Shown here one piece after another: positions 42,101 to 54,034 of a stretch of DNA of 64,000 nucleotides. Under the pieces are notes generated by a model, which was not told the DNA's origin, made no database searches, and saw only the letters and a program-made list of their open reading frames with translations. The translations under genes were made by a program, and so were the position numbers. How positions within the stretch are numbered: position 1 is the first letter of the stretch; every line of letters starts with the position of its first letter. Source of the stretch: Asterias amurensis (taxonomy: Eukaryota > Echinodermata > Asteroidea > Forcipulatida > Asteriidae); assembly GCF_032118995.1 (NCBI RefSeq), contig NC_092668.1, forward strand, positions 14,921,501-14,985,500. Direction: 5' to 3'.

Positions 42101-45100
42101 GTAATCTTAGAAGGGCCATTTGAAAATTTGATTATAAATTTTGTTTTTGTTCATGTTGGTTTGTACTACAGTGGGTTCTGACTGAGCAGGGATGCAGTAT
42201 GTACTCCATGGTGGTTGTACCTCTTTATGATACACTGGGACCTGAAGTGTGTCAGCACATCGTTAACCAAGGTTTGAAAAACTTATTTCAAAATATTAAT
42301 GATATAATAATAATATGGCAGGATAATCATATCAAAGCTGAGAAACTGAATCGTAATGGATGCTGCTGCAACATTGTGAAGTCATAGATCAATATTCCCA
42401 CCAGCCATGGAGAGAACCAACACACATCTATTTTCACATGGCACAGCGGGGAATCAAACCAGGGCCACGATGGTGAGAGGCAAGCAGGCTGCTCACCAGC
42501 CATGGAGAGAACCAACACACATCTATTTTCACATGGCACAGCGGGGAATCGAACCAGGGCCACGGTGGTGAGAGGCAAGCAGGCTGCTCACCAGCCATGG
42601 AGAGAACCAACACACATCTATTTTCACATGGCACAGCGGGGAATCGAACCAGGGCCACGATGGTGAGAGGCAAGCAGGCTGCTCACCAGCCATGGAGAGA
42701 ACCAACACACATCTATTTTCACATGGCACAGCGGGGAATCGAACCAGGGCCACGATGGTGAGAGGCAAGCAGGCTGCTCACCAGCCATGGAGAGAACCAA
42801 CACACATCTATTTTCACATGGCACAGCGGGGAATCGAACCAGGGCCACGATGGTGAGAGGCAAGCAGGCTGCTCACCAGCCATGCTACTTAAACATGTTG
42901 TAAAGAGGGACTGTACCAAAACCTAGTTCACATTATAGTTTATTCTCAACAAACTCCTGAACTTGTTTCTCTGTGCACGTACAATATTGATAGATACTGG
43001 TGTTATGTAAGACCCAGTATTATGATCAAGTGTGAAGCATTTGAAGAGTTTCTTTTGAAAGATAGAATAAATGGAGTCAAACTAATTATTTTTTTCCACT
43101 AACTATTGAAACCTTTTTTTTTGTTTTTGTGTGTGTAGTTGAAATTAGTCTTGTAGTGTGCGACACATCTAAAAGAGCTGAGATTCTTTTAGATCAAGCA
43201 GCATCGATGCCTGGCTTGAAGCAAATCGTCATCATGGAAGAGGCTACGGAGGAAATGAAAATGAAAGCAACAAGTCATAACATTGAGCTACTTCAGTTTG
43301 CAGATGTTGAGGTAATCCGGTCTCTCGTACAATCAAGCAACCAATCAATCAATCAATCAATCAACCAGCCGCAGAGACAGCAAGGGTCTGCCTGCGATTT
43401 CACTTGGCTCGCCAGTTGTTGAGACCAGAATGGTCTTGGCCGACCTCTGGGCCCTTCTAGCCAGAGGCTGGCTCTAGGCCCCTCCCGGAGTTGATGGCGA
43501 TGCTAAGTACATTTTTAGCTGGGGTGTTATCTCTCATAAACTTAATTAAACCTGGGCAACAAACAATGACCAATGTGCATGGTTGCTGTAGCAGTATACC
43601 ATTAGCAGACTGACTCAAGTCTGATGTAGACTTGACTCTATTTTAGACTTGAATCTGACTGCTTAAGGCATACTGCTACAGTCTGCTTTACCTGGTGTTG
43701 GGGTCAAACTTATCTCATGAAACTGACCTAGCTTTGGGGCTAAAGTTCATTTTGGGTCATGCTCTTTATAACATTGACACAGTCGTGATTTTTTTGTGTG
43801 GCTGAAAGAGTCTGTGAATCCTCTGAAATGTAACACCCAGGAGGTTCAGGGGCTTTCTCTAGTCCAAATATATCTAGTCCGTTATTATAAGTATAAAAGG
43901 AATGTAAAAAGATGAGAAATAAGAAATGCTTTTATTATTAATTTTTGACAGGAACTGGGAGCAAATAATCGGCAAGAAAAAGTGGTAAGTGTAAAGCTAG
44001 TTTTGTGGTGTGTTTGAGGTATGAATAGCTCTTGCGTCTTGTCAAAAGGCTACTATATCACTGTTCTGATTGGCATGAATTCAAAGCTCTACTAACTCAG
44101 TAATTGAATCAATAAAAATATAAAACAGTGTATGATTGTAATTTTCTTGAATTCGATTTTGTTGAATCTGTGTGTTTTTTCTTTTTCTACAGCCTCCAGT
44201 CTGGGAGACAGTGAGCACAATCTGCTACACTAGTGGTACTACAGGGACACCAAAGGGTGTTATACTAACCCATGGGAACATCCTGGCATGCGTAAACGCA
44301 TTCTTCATTCACAGAGGGGTGAGTATTACGCAAGAAATAGGAGTGGGAAATGGAACGCCAATGTTTTTTGTTTTGTTTTACTTCCAGCTTGTTTCAAATC
44401 AACTACGTGCAATCTGCACTCAAGGTCAAGTCAAGTTTGTTTATTTGTCCACAGTATCAAGATCAGTCTATGATAGCAAATATTACTACAATCTACAGAA
44501 TTTTGTTTTGATATTTATGCTAAATTTACAAGGATACTACAGGAGAGCCCATTGAGAAGCAGATCTTGTAAGGATGATTGGCCCCAGACAGGCTTGCTCA
44601 TCGAGCCAGACCAAGAGCTGTAACAGAACAATGTAACTTAGCGGGCAAATTACATGGCATGATGCATGGGCTCAATGAACAAGCTGTGTTTTAAACCTTA
44701 AATATAGAAATTCTCTGGGCAAGATATTCTCTGGGCCAAATTTTCTTAAGCCTTTAAGCACAAATGCTTGCTCGGTACAAAAAAACCTTAGCTTAAGGAA
44801 AGAGTAACTACCAAGAGTATACCTTCCCTTTGAATTATTAATATTTATTAACTTTTTTTTTACACACTAGGCTGACGCCAATTGTTGTTGCGGTTTTGTC
44901 AGAACTTACTTCCCTTTATATTTATTCCCCTTTTTGTTTTTGTCAGAGCTCAAGTAAGTTGGACCTACGCACAGATGATGTCTACATATCCTATCTTCCA
45001 CTGGCTCATATCTATGAGCGTCTGTCACAGGTAAATATCATGTCAATAATTTTAATTTAAAAAGGACAACAAATATAGACTGTAATTGAATCGTAATAAT

Positions 45101-48100
45101 AATGATAATTTCAATCAATTTCTTGTAAATTGCAACGGTCATTCTGAATAAGAATTATAGTCTCCAAAGCTTCCGAATGGAAACATCACATCAAAGTGTA
45201 ATAGGAGGGTTGTTTCTGTTCAACAGAGTGTGGGTTCGAATCCCGGTCGTGACACTGATGTCCTTGAGCAAGACACTTAACCATTGCTTCTCTCCACCCA
45301 GGGGTAAAAGGGTACCTGCGAGGGCAGAGATGGTTCTTGTGATTGATAAGCTTAGTGCGCCTTTCTGACAGTACAGGCTGTATACTCCCCAGGGAGCTGA
45401 GACGGTTTAATTGGCCCAGTGAATGTTGAAGCGCCATGAGCGTCACTGCTTGACGGACCTGAGCTCTATATAAGAAGCTACTATTATTAATAATTGTCAC
45501 TATTTTGAATGGTTCTTGCTTCCTAGGTGACTGTATTTATAAATGGCGGACGCATCGGTTTCTTCCGTGGAGATCCAAAGAAACTTCTGGATGATATTAA
45601 AGAATTGAGACCAACAATGTTTCCATGTGTTCCGAGGGTCATGAACAAAATCTACGACAAGGTAAACTATTTTCATCTAATTTGTACACAAGGCTTTAGG
45701 ATTATGTCACTTTTTACAATAAGATTCAAATGCTAAAAGATTTGAGAAAAAGCTAATATTAGTCATCAATGGTTGGTTCCGTTGGGATGTCATCAAACAG
45801 GATTGTGACTTTGTTTCTATATATAGTGCTTTATAGATCAGCATCTCAAAGCACTCATGTTAAAAAGAAATTGTGAGACCTTTTACGACCCACCTTATAA
45901 AGGTTTACAAGGTGTTGTGAATTTGGCAGCCTTTGCCATAAACGCCAAGGCCAACCACTTCTCTTGGCGATGAAGTGTAACTGGGTCCTTTTATGGCATT
46001 TCACAACACATTGCCAGTACATGTAGACTTATCCCTCCCTTAGGGTGGCACGTGTGGCCACTTCTCTTGGCGATGAAGTGTAACTGGGTCCTTTTATGGC
46101 ATTTCACAACACATTGCCAGTACATGTAGACTTATCCCTCCCTTAGGGTGGCACGTGTGGCAATCTTAATAGGCACTAGACACGCTTGAGTGTCAAATAC
46201 CCGTATTTTTACTAAGTGTGTCTGGTCCCGGCCCCCAAAATATGCATAAAATATGTCAAACCTGTCAAAATTGGGGCTCGATTTGTCATCGAAGTTGCAA
46301 GAAAAAACCCCACCCCATAACACATTATTGCACCAAATTGTGTGCCTTCACAGATGCCTGAAAAGGCTCCAGGCCTGAAGTCTTTCTCAGATTCAGTTAT
46401 TTTAGTGAGAAAAAAAGCTACGCTTTAGATGGAATTGTTTCTCACAATTTTGTTTATTTTTTTATGATCAGCAGCTCTGCGTTAGTCATACTAAAACATA
46501 TTTTGAGTAATTACCAAACCTGTCCAGGGTTTTTTAAAAGGCCTGGACATCCGGTGCTTAAAAACATAATGCATTTCAAGCTTTTATTTCGAGGGAGAAT
46601 ATATATTTGTTTCTGCATAAATCTGTTTAGCATAAGCGGCGCCTAATCAGTTTAATTTGTTTTTATCAAGTCATTAAACACAACCACATCATGCATGCAA
46701 GTTGGGTAAATTCCGGTGGGGGGGGGGGGGAGGAGGACCAGTTCTATTTTTAATTAAATTTCTATGATCCTGAAAAGCAACTCGAACTCAAACACTTCAA
46801 CTCATTGAAATCTCTGATTGTGAAGTTACAATGGATGTTATCCATGGCATTGTGTCATTGCAAATATCACCCTTCCAGGTAGACCATAAGCAGATCCCTT
46901 ATACACGAACATTGCTTCACAGACGTCAAAAGCAAAAGAAATAATCAAACTATACATTGATCAATAAATGGGAAATTCTACGACAGACTGGGAGTAAAAG
47001 TCACAAATTGAAAGATTGTTAGCGTTGATTATTGTATGCAAAGGGTTGTGGTTGAATATTTATAGGTTCAATACTGACTATTGTTTTCTCATATGGGACC
47101 GATAGTTAAGAAGCAGGGTCCAACTTCATAAAGCCTGAAAAGCCTATATTTTTCAGGACCAGTAGTTCTTTATGTTATGGTAAATGAGGGTATACTTTAA
47201 AATGTTTTATTAGCTTGGACCTGTGTTTTTGAAGCTATAACTTTTTATTATATACAGGGTGCTCTGATAATTGGCAATAAACCTGAAGTCATTAACAAGA
47301 ATTTGCATTAAGCCTGGTTCCTATATACGACCTAATTTAATCAAATTATTCTTGCTGGTATGCAGGTGCAACAAGGTGTGGCAGCAAAAGGAATGCTTGC
47401 GAAATTTCTTTTGAACACAGCACTGAGCAAAAAAACCAAGGAACTTGAAAGGTATGACACTGCTTTCATTTTTTAATTTATGTAGACATTGTTTTCAAAG
47501 TTCCCTTGTCAAAATCAAGCCCTGACAAAGAATGAGCCACCCTACCTATCCACCACTGACAAATCAACAGCCCCTCCAAGTAAACTTGTTTAACACTCTT
47601 TATTATCCTTAACATATTTTAACATAAGAAATGGTATCGCGAATTTTCGATGATATCAAGATATTGCCCAAGCTTACCTCCAATTCTAACCTCACTACCT
47701 TTGGTTAAACAAAGAGCATTTACCAAATAATTGTAAAAAGTTAAAATTAAATTCCGCGTTTTTTTTTTCAGAGGAATTTTCAGAAATGACAGCTTTTGGG
47801 ACAGAATCTTTGGAAAAATCCGGGTGAGAAACTAATGTTTTCTGTTCTGCTGAATCCAGCATGTAACAAAAGACATGTTTTGCTTTCGAGTGAATAGTGT
47901 AGAACTTTTGCATTGATGTTGTAATGTATGAAGGATACTGTAATGGCACTTGAGAGCAAGCTCAAAGGGGTTTCTGGTTGAGTTATCATCGTTTTAGTTG
48001 TCACTGTTTGAGTTATCATTGTTTGAGTTATCACTGTTTAAGGTGGCTTGTACTCTCATCAATGTGGCCCTGGTTCAATTTCCTCCTAGGGCTATATGTG

Positions 48101-51100
48101 ATTTGAGTTATCATCGTTTGAGTTATCGTCATTTGAGTTATCATCGTTTTAGTTGTCACTGTTTGAGTTATCATCGTTTGAGTTATCGTTGTTTGAGTTA
48201 TCATCGTTTTAGTTGTCACTGTTACAGTTATCATCGTTTGATTCTAAACTGTTGAAGGTGGCTTGTGCTTAAAGTCTTGCCTCTCATCAATGTGGCCCTG
48301 GTTCAATTTCCTGCTAGGGCTATATGTGATTGAAGTTGTGCATTGGGTTTCTCTTATGCCACAAGGGTTTACCTCACTGCCCTACAATGGTCTTCCTCCC
48401 CTCAGGAAAAATCAAACCTTCGATATCTGGCCGTGCTTTGTGCTCTTATATCTGTCAATGTAGCATGCTGCCAAAGGTTCCCTTGCATGCCTGCAGCTTG
48501 TGGCATCCTTTGCATTCAGCACCTCAGCTGCTAGTATTAAAGGATGATCAGCCTCTTAAATCACATAACTCTCAAATGGCTTGTTATATCCATAAACAAT
48601 TTTAGGAATTGATGTCTGCTTGCGACTGTCTTCATGAATGAATCTTAAGACTGAGTAACAATTATAATTTGATTTGTATATTAAAACTAGGTGATGACTG
48701 GTGGGCGAGTTCGGTTTATCACTACTGGTGCTGCTCCTGTTTCCCATGAGGTCAAGATGTTCTTTAGATGTGCTCTTGGTGCGTCGGTAAGTAGTCACGG
48801 TTATCCTTCTGAGTTTTCTTGTTAATGCTTTGAGACTCTTGTTAAGCACTACAAGAGTTGTTAAAATCTAAGGACAAGTAACTCGTCCTAATCTCAAGAT
48901 GAGACTAATCTTAACTCTTTTTGACTCTTGGTTGGGATGAGTTACTCGTCCTAACTCGAAATACTCGAGATAAGACCAGTCTAAACACTTTGTTAGGATG
49001 AGTAACTCATCCTTTGTCGAGATAAGACTAATCTTAACTCTTTGTGATTCTTTGTTAGGATGAGTAACTTGTCCTACCTCGAAATACTCGAGGGAAAGAC
49101 CAGTCTAAACACTTTGTTAAGATGAGTAACTCGTCCTTTGTCGAGATAAGACTAATCTTAACTCTTTGTGACTCTTTGTTAGGATGAGTAACTCGTCCTA
49201 CCTCAAAATACTCGAGATAAGACCAGTCTAAACACTTTGTTAGGATGAGTAACTCGTCCTTTGTCGAGATAAGACTAATCTTAACTCTTTGTGACTCTTT
49301 GTTAGGATGAGTAACTTGTCCTTACTAGAGATACTCAATAAGACCAGTCTAAACTCTTTGTTACAATAAGTATCTCCTCCTAAGACTAGTCTTATATTTT
49401 TGTGAAATCCATCCCAGATTGTTTGTCCAGCCTTGACTTAAAACCTTCACTTGAACAAAGGGAAACTAGAATATAATGAATCAAAATATTCTTAAAAAAG
49501 AGCTCGCTGTTAATGTTGTTTGCAGTTAATTGAAGGTTACGGACAGACTGAGTCTGGTAGCGTATCAACCATAACACTTCTAAACGATGTGAGTGCTAAC
49601 CATGTCGGATGTCCGCTGGTATCCATGTACTATAAGCTACAAGATGTTCCTGAGATGGACTATTACGCTAAAGATTGCCAAGGAGAGGTAAGTCAGGGTG
49701 CCATACTTAAGATTCACTGTCCAGGGCTCGTATTGAAGACCACTGGGTTTGGAGCTCATAATGTTTGTTTACTGGACCAAAGGAGTGATAAGTCAGGGTG
49801 CCATACTTTAGATTCATTGTCCAGGGCTCGTATTGAAGACCACTGGGTTTTGAGCTCGTAATGTTTGTTTACTGACCAAAATATTCTTCACAAGAACACC
49901 CTCAAAAGGAGATTGCGTAACAATCAAAATGACAACATATATTTCTAGCTTGTCATACTTGTTGTTATCCTGGCAGATTTGCCTGAAAGGATTCGGGGTG
50001 TTCAAGGGATACTTCAAGGAACCAGCGAAGACAGCTGAAACAATCGATGAAGATGGTTGGTTACATACAGGAGATATCGGAAAATGGCTGCCTGTAAGTA
50101 TAGAATTAGCTTGAACATCTGACGTCACAATATGAGGCTCATGAATTAACCCAGAGACTCACCTTGAGCCTATGTCAATCCCTGTCCATAAGCACATTTA
50201 ACCTCGCATTCATTCCAAATGGAGATTCATAGTTAAATCCTACATACATGTACAAATGCTGCATGCATCTGCCAAACAGTACCTCGGACCAATCAAAACA
50301 CAGCTATGGAAAGCTTCTGTCACTACCTGTTTATCCAATGTAATGGTTGTATCCAATGAAATCATCAGTTCTGTAAAACAAATACGTGTATAGTCCTTGC
50401 TGATGGATAAAGACGTCCAGCGAAGACTCTAGTAGTTGACTCTAGAGTGTCCTCAAGGAGGGCGCTGTTTGCCCCGGTGATGTCATATGCAAATCAAATA
50501 AGTTTGGTTCTACACCTCATTAAATTTGTACAAGTAAATTCAAATTTTACATGCAAATATAGAGAAAATCCAGTTACAAGTAAAAGTTATTCACCAACAA
50601 TCACTTTGCATACTAGTTTTTGATTTTTATTTGATTGAAATATTGAAGTTTTGAGTCATGAAATGAACAGCATTTTAAAAGAGTAAAAATTCTTGTTGTT
50701 TTTATTAGAATGGACAATTATCAATCATTGACCGGAAGAAACACATCTTCAAAATGGCGCAGGGTGAATACATCGCTCCAGAGAAGATTGAGAATGTCTA
50801 CATCCGCAGTGAGTTTGTCTCACAGTGTTTTGTACATGGAGATGGCCTTAAGGTATATGCACAAATTGATAACAGCTATTTGTAGTTTTCTAATTCAATA
50901 TTTAAACTTTAAAAGTGAACATAGTAAGAAAACCTAAGTACTGAGTGCACGGTACTAACACACATCGGTGTGTATGGGTGAAACAAAAATTGAATGTTCT
51001 TTATGATTGCCTTCCTTCTGCAATAATCAATCTTTGTCATTTACAGGTTTATGTTTGGAAACATTTGCATACATTAAGGAACCTCACAGCCAAGTGATCT

Positions 51101-53140
51101 AGTACAATGTACTTCTGTGGCTCACAGAGCTTGAGTTTTGAATAATTTGTATGTGTTTTCTTTAGGCGAGTCTGATTGCGATTGTTGTTTGTGTTTTTTT
51201 TATCAATCTGATTGCAGTTGTTGTTTGTATTTGTATTAGGCGAGTCTGATTGCGATTGTTGTTTGTGTTTTTATTATCAATCTGATTGTGGTTGTTGTTT
51301 GTATTTGTATTAGGCGAGTCTGGATGCGATTGTTGTTTGTGATTTTATTATCAATGATTGCGGTTGTTGTTTGTATATGTATTAGGCAAGTCTGATTGCG
51401 TTTGTTGTTTGTGTTTTTATTATCAATCTGATTGCGGTTGTTGTTTGTATTTGTATTAGGCGAGTCTGATTGCGATTGTTGTGCCAGATGAGGAAGTGAT
51501 TCCAAAACTCGCTAAGAGTAAAGGTGTCGCAGGAGGCATCAAAGAAATCTGCTTAAACAAGGTAAATATCAAAACAATAATGCAATATTTAAAACTTTGC
51601 ATGTTAAGAAAACAATCAGCTGGCGAAAGTTCAAAGACAGAGAGACAAATTAGGACACGACCAACATAAGGGCTAGATAGCTCAGTTATAAGAGTGCAAG
51701 CATGATAATATGGAGGTTGCAGGTTTAAATCCTGCTGGCGTCACTTTGTCTTTGTTCATCTCAAATCTACCCTGTCGGTTTTCCTTCTTGATTCTCAATA
51801 AAAAGTGCAATCCCTAAAGGTGATTGATCCCTTACCAGGTTGTAATCTTAAACTTGGTTGTGATCTCTGGTTTGTTGTTATAAAGTAGTTATTGGTCGAA
51901 TGGCTTCTGACTGGCACCCCTGAACAAAGATAGTAATAAAGTAGGGACACTTCCATCATTAGGGCTAGATTGCTCAGTTGGTAAAGAACCGCCATGTTAA
52001 TTCAGAGGTCAGAAGTTCAAGTTCCACTCTTGTAAATGTTTCTCATTCTTCCCCAAATAAATAACAATAGAGTTAAATACTGGTGGGTATTAAGTCAAGT
52101 GTGTTTGGTAAAGTCAGTGGTTTAAGTTTGCTTTTTATTGACAAGGTACTTTTCATGACTTATTTCCCTCCAGGATGTGAAGAAAGCGGTTCTAGATGAC
52201 ATGGTCAAGATTGGCAAGGTAGCCAAACTGCATAGCTTTGAACAGGTAGGTGAATACTTTTTATCAGTTGGGCAGAGTAAATTTTCTTGAAGCCCTCTGT
52301 GAAGCTACACTACCACAATTTAGAAAGACCATTCCATAGTGTTTTTTGTTTTTTTGATGGCGGTGGAAAAGGTTGGCTTAGTGGTTTCTTTCTCTGCCTT
52401 TCACCTCTATGGGCTCTGGTTCGAATCCCACCTTAAACCAGAACCTTTTATGTGGATTGGGTTTCCATTCCATACTTGGTTACATGGGTATTTCCTTCAC
52501 TGGTTGGACTTTGGAGGTACTGAGTATACAGTGCTTAAAGAAACATTACAGAATTGGTAAACAAAAACAAATTTTGAAGATTTACATACTTACAAATTGC
52601 ACAGTCTAATGATGATGATAGTAGAAAACATCCCTTGCAATATTTCTGTCTGAAGTGTCATACTTTATAAGAAATAAATTATCTAATTTCGCGTTTGGAG
52701 CCTATCGCTCAGTGAGCGTTTTATTAATTTGTTGTTTTGCATCGATGTCCTACAAATGTGTATTCGGTTTTTCACTATTTTCTCGTGACCCAGATGGCCG
52801 CTCGATCTCAAACTTCAAAAGATTTGTCAGTTTAAGTATATTATGGTGGATTAAATAAGTGCTTACACTCCCAGCAACTGTTTTGTCGACACAACCAATT
52901 CTGTAATGTTCCTTTACCACACATGGGTGTGCAGTCACACTAAAATCACATTTAATTTTATCATGATTAAAATTGTATTGACTACTTTTCTTAAAAATTC
53001 AGGTGAAGGATATATATCTTGAGAGTGAGCTTTTCAGTGTGGAGAACAACTTACTGACCCCTACCATGAAATCAAAGCGTCCATGCTTAAAGAAGCATTA
53101 TGCTGAGCAGATTGAAAGCTTGTATAATAATCTGGAGTAA
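39154..53140 (+). CDS. ACSL: Long-chain acyl-CoA synthetase (ACSL1/5/6 type), 663 aa
   Basis: Nineteen coding exons: 39154-39237, 39361-39478, 39925-39992, 41374-41475, 42172-42271, 43139-43311, 43952-43984, 44193-44318, 44947-45030, 45527-45661, 47366-47451, 47772-47823, 48691-48786, 49526-49687, 49977-50093, 50709-50852, 51460-51561, 52174-52245, 53003-53140 (1992 nt). It activates C12-C20 fatty acids to acyl-CoA through an acyl-AMP intermediate at ER or mitochondrial membranes. Motifs: ATP loop [11 protein letters not shown] (238-248), EGYGQTE (422-428), and the FACS signature running from DGWLHTGD (499-506) to [12 protein letters not shown]. The usual N-terminal transmembrane helix is absent from this start, so an alternative first exon may exist. 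The intron after 41475 is GC-AG. The exon at 51460 is preceded by four decoy copies of its own start. A possible AATAAA is at 54605. Confidence 0.95.
40030..40464. mobile_element. MITE, family A copy, in synthetase intron 3
   Basis: The ends TTTAAGGACACCTATTGGTAA and TTACCAATAGTATCCAGTGC with CTTTAAA are inverted repeats. The inner TTCACAATGTTTTACACTAG region resembles other family-A copies. It carries an insertion relative to the 1453 copy. Confidence 0.75.
40629..41018. mobile_element. Foldback MITE, family F, copy 2
   Basis: Like 32051-32434, this is a near-complete palindrome of about 390 bp. It starts AAAGGAACACGTTGCCTTGG, has a central CCATTTATGGGAGTC hairpin near 40805-40850, and ends CCAAGGCAACGTGTTCCTTT. 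It lies in synthetase intron 3, just after a family-A MITE. Confidence 0.9.
41545..41700 (-). mobile_element. tRNA-derived SINE fragment
   Basis: The minus strand reads an A-box-like GATCTTGTGGTTCATGCAG and a B box GGGTTCGAATCC, spaced as in a tRNA (about 41590-41690). It lies in the GC-AG intron of the synthetase. Arms do not pair well enough for a functional tRNA. Confidence 0.6.
41764..41905. repeat. 71-bp tandem duplication
   Basis: The segment including GTAAATCAAGAGGGGCACTT and CAGGGCCCTATTTCATAAAG occurs twice in direct succession with one substitution. It is intronic in the synthetase gene. Confidence 0.85.
42401..42885. repeat. 95-bp tandem array of a SINE-derived segment
   Basis: Five copies recur every 95 bp, with CCAGCCATGG at 42401, 42496, 42591, 42686 and 42781, and a sixth partial copy at 42876. 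On the minus strand each copy contains GGTTCGATTCCCC, a Pol III B box, within sequence like the SINE at 14590-14886. Copies differ by very few bases, so amplification is recent. It is intronic in the synthetase. Confidence 0.93.
45195..45500 (+). mobile_element. tRNA-derived SINE with conserved central domain
   Basis: The B box GGGTTCGAATCCC at about 45230-45245 is followed by a body containing GACACTTAACCATTGCTTCT, TACTCCCCAGGGAGCTGAGA and GCTCTATATAAGAAGCTA, and a TATTAT/TAATAA tail near 45480. The structure is that of a full-length SINE in the intron before synthetase exon 10. Confidence 0.8.
45956..46160. repeat. 101-bp tandem duplication
   Basis: CACTTCTCTTGGCGATGAAG through CCTTAGGGTGGCACGTGTGG is present twice in direct orientation, virtually identical. 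It is intronic in the synthetase. Confidence 0.85.
47978..48245. repeat. Short-period GAGTTATC repeats
   Basis: Irregular repeats of GAGTTATC, with (G/A)TCGTTT and TTAGTTGTCACTGT variants, run in two blocks split by AAGGTGGCTTGT and TCAATGTGGCCCTGGTTCAA, which itself recurs at about 48250-48325. They are intronic in the synthetase. Confidence 0.75.
48866..49395. repeat. About 123-bp tandem repeat
   Basis: Four or more copies of a unit with GATGAGTAACTCGTCCT and AGACCAGTCTAAACACTTTG lie at about 123-bp spacing (around 48937, 49059, 49183 and 49306). Within each unit the half-repeats also resemble one another. They are intronic, just before the exon encoding EGYGQTE. Confidence 0.85.
49680..49880. 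repeat. Tandem duplication of an exon-end/intron junction
   Basis: Sequence from the donor GTAAGTCAGGGTGCCATAC onward for about 104 bp is repeated immediately (second copy from about 49790). The second copy begins GATAAGTCAGG and has lost the GT donor, so only the first can be spliced. Confidence 0.75.
51151..51480 (+). promoter_or_regulatory. Five-fold tandem repeat of a 3' splice site and exon start
   Basis: Acceptor AGs lie at 51164-51165, 51238-51239, 51312-51313, 51384-51385 and 51458-51459 (spacing 74, 74, 72, 74). Each is followed by a version of GCGAGTCTGATTGCGATTGT, the start of synthetase exon 17. Reading from copies 1 to 4 reaches an in-frame stop before or soon after the next copy. 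Only copy 5 runs into GTGCCAGATGAGG and the conserved protein. Confidence 0.85.
51669..51745 (+). mobile_element. tRNA-derived SINE head
   Basis: GGGCTAGATAGCTCAGTTAT at the start gives an A box, and GCAGGTTTAAATCCTGC gives a B box and T-arm, about 75 bp in all. A similar head follows at 51960-52040 in the same intron. Mismatches in the stems argue against a functional tRNA. Confidence 0.6.
51960..52040 (+). mobile_element. tRNA-derived SINE head
   Basis: GGGCTAGATTGCTCAGTTGG with a degraded B box (AGAAGTTCAAGTTCC) resembles the copy 290 bp upstream. Both are in the intron after synthetase exon 17. Confidence 0.55.
52370..52535 (+). mobile_element. tRNA-derived SINE fragment
   Basis: TTGGCTTAGTGGTTTCTTTC forms an A-box-like region and CTGGTTCGAATCCCACC a good B box, followed by a non-tRNA body. 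It is directly followed by the family-C MITE at about 52540. Confidence 0.6.
52540..52918. mobile_element. MITE, family C, better-preserved copy
   Basis: The termini AAAGAAACATTACAGAATTG and CAATTCTGTAATGTTCCTTT are inverted repeats of about 22 bp. The body matches 16840-17185. It lies in the last intron of the synthetase. Confidence 0.85.
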
Positions 53141-53460
53141 TATGAGGACAGAGTCACGTGAGTACAATAAGCAAAAACTGTCATCCAGTAAGCTAGAATT
53201 ATTCTCGCTTGTTGTCTCAACAGAAAGGGCCTAGCCAAAGTGTGTCTTGTAACAAACTAGCAAACAATTTTTGTTTACTTTTGTTTTTCAATATTTACCA
53301 CTTATATACCTCGTTCATTTTGACTGCATTTTATTACTAAAACATTCCTTATTTGGCATTACATATTCAGGGCAGCTTGAAGCGTTCATTTTGAAGCGTT
53401 CATTTCGACTTTATTTTATTATTAAAACATTCCTTATTTGGTATTACATATCCAGGCCAG

Positions 53461-53632
53461 TTTGAAGCATCACAATTTTTCTCAGTATATTTCTTACATT
53501 GTTATTTCGGTTTGTTTGAAGCGTCACAATTTTTCTCAGTATATTTCTTACATTGTTATTTCGGTTTGTTTGAAGCGTCACAATTTTTCTGAGTATATTT
53601 CTTACATTGTTATTTCGGTTTGTTTGAAGAGG
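53461..53632. repeat. 54-bp tandem repeat in synthetase 3' flank
   Basis: Three copies of a unit containing CACAATTTTTCTCAGTATAT and TTACATTGTTATTTCGG follow one another. A related longer duplication (GAAGCGTTCATTTTG with AAAACATTCCTTATTTGG) precedes it at 53310-53460. Confidence 0.85.
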
Positions 53633-54034
53633 TTACTTTAAGGTAAGGGTTCGATTGAGCAAAAATACATTTTTTGTAGCAGCAAGTTGATTTTAATTTC
53701 TTGTTATTTTACCAATACCATAAAGTTTTCTGATAACACACTGCCAGATATAGTTTTTATCAACTGATAATTTGTAATGTCTATTTTTGTATTCATAAAA
53801 TTAGAGATATTCACATTAACTTTAACATAATTAATTATTAATAAGGTGAATGAGTTATTGAAATATAAAGCCTTCAACCATTAGAATGATCTTCAAGATT
53901 TATGATATTAGCTTTAAATTGACTTTATTTTTGAATATTTTGGTAACAATATTCTATATAACATTTCCCGTAACATTCAGGGTATTTTATTTTTCAGGTT
54001 TGTTTGATTTGTATTTGACTTTTATTAGCTGAAC

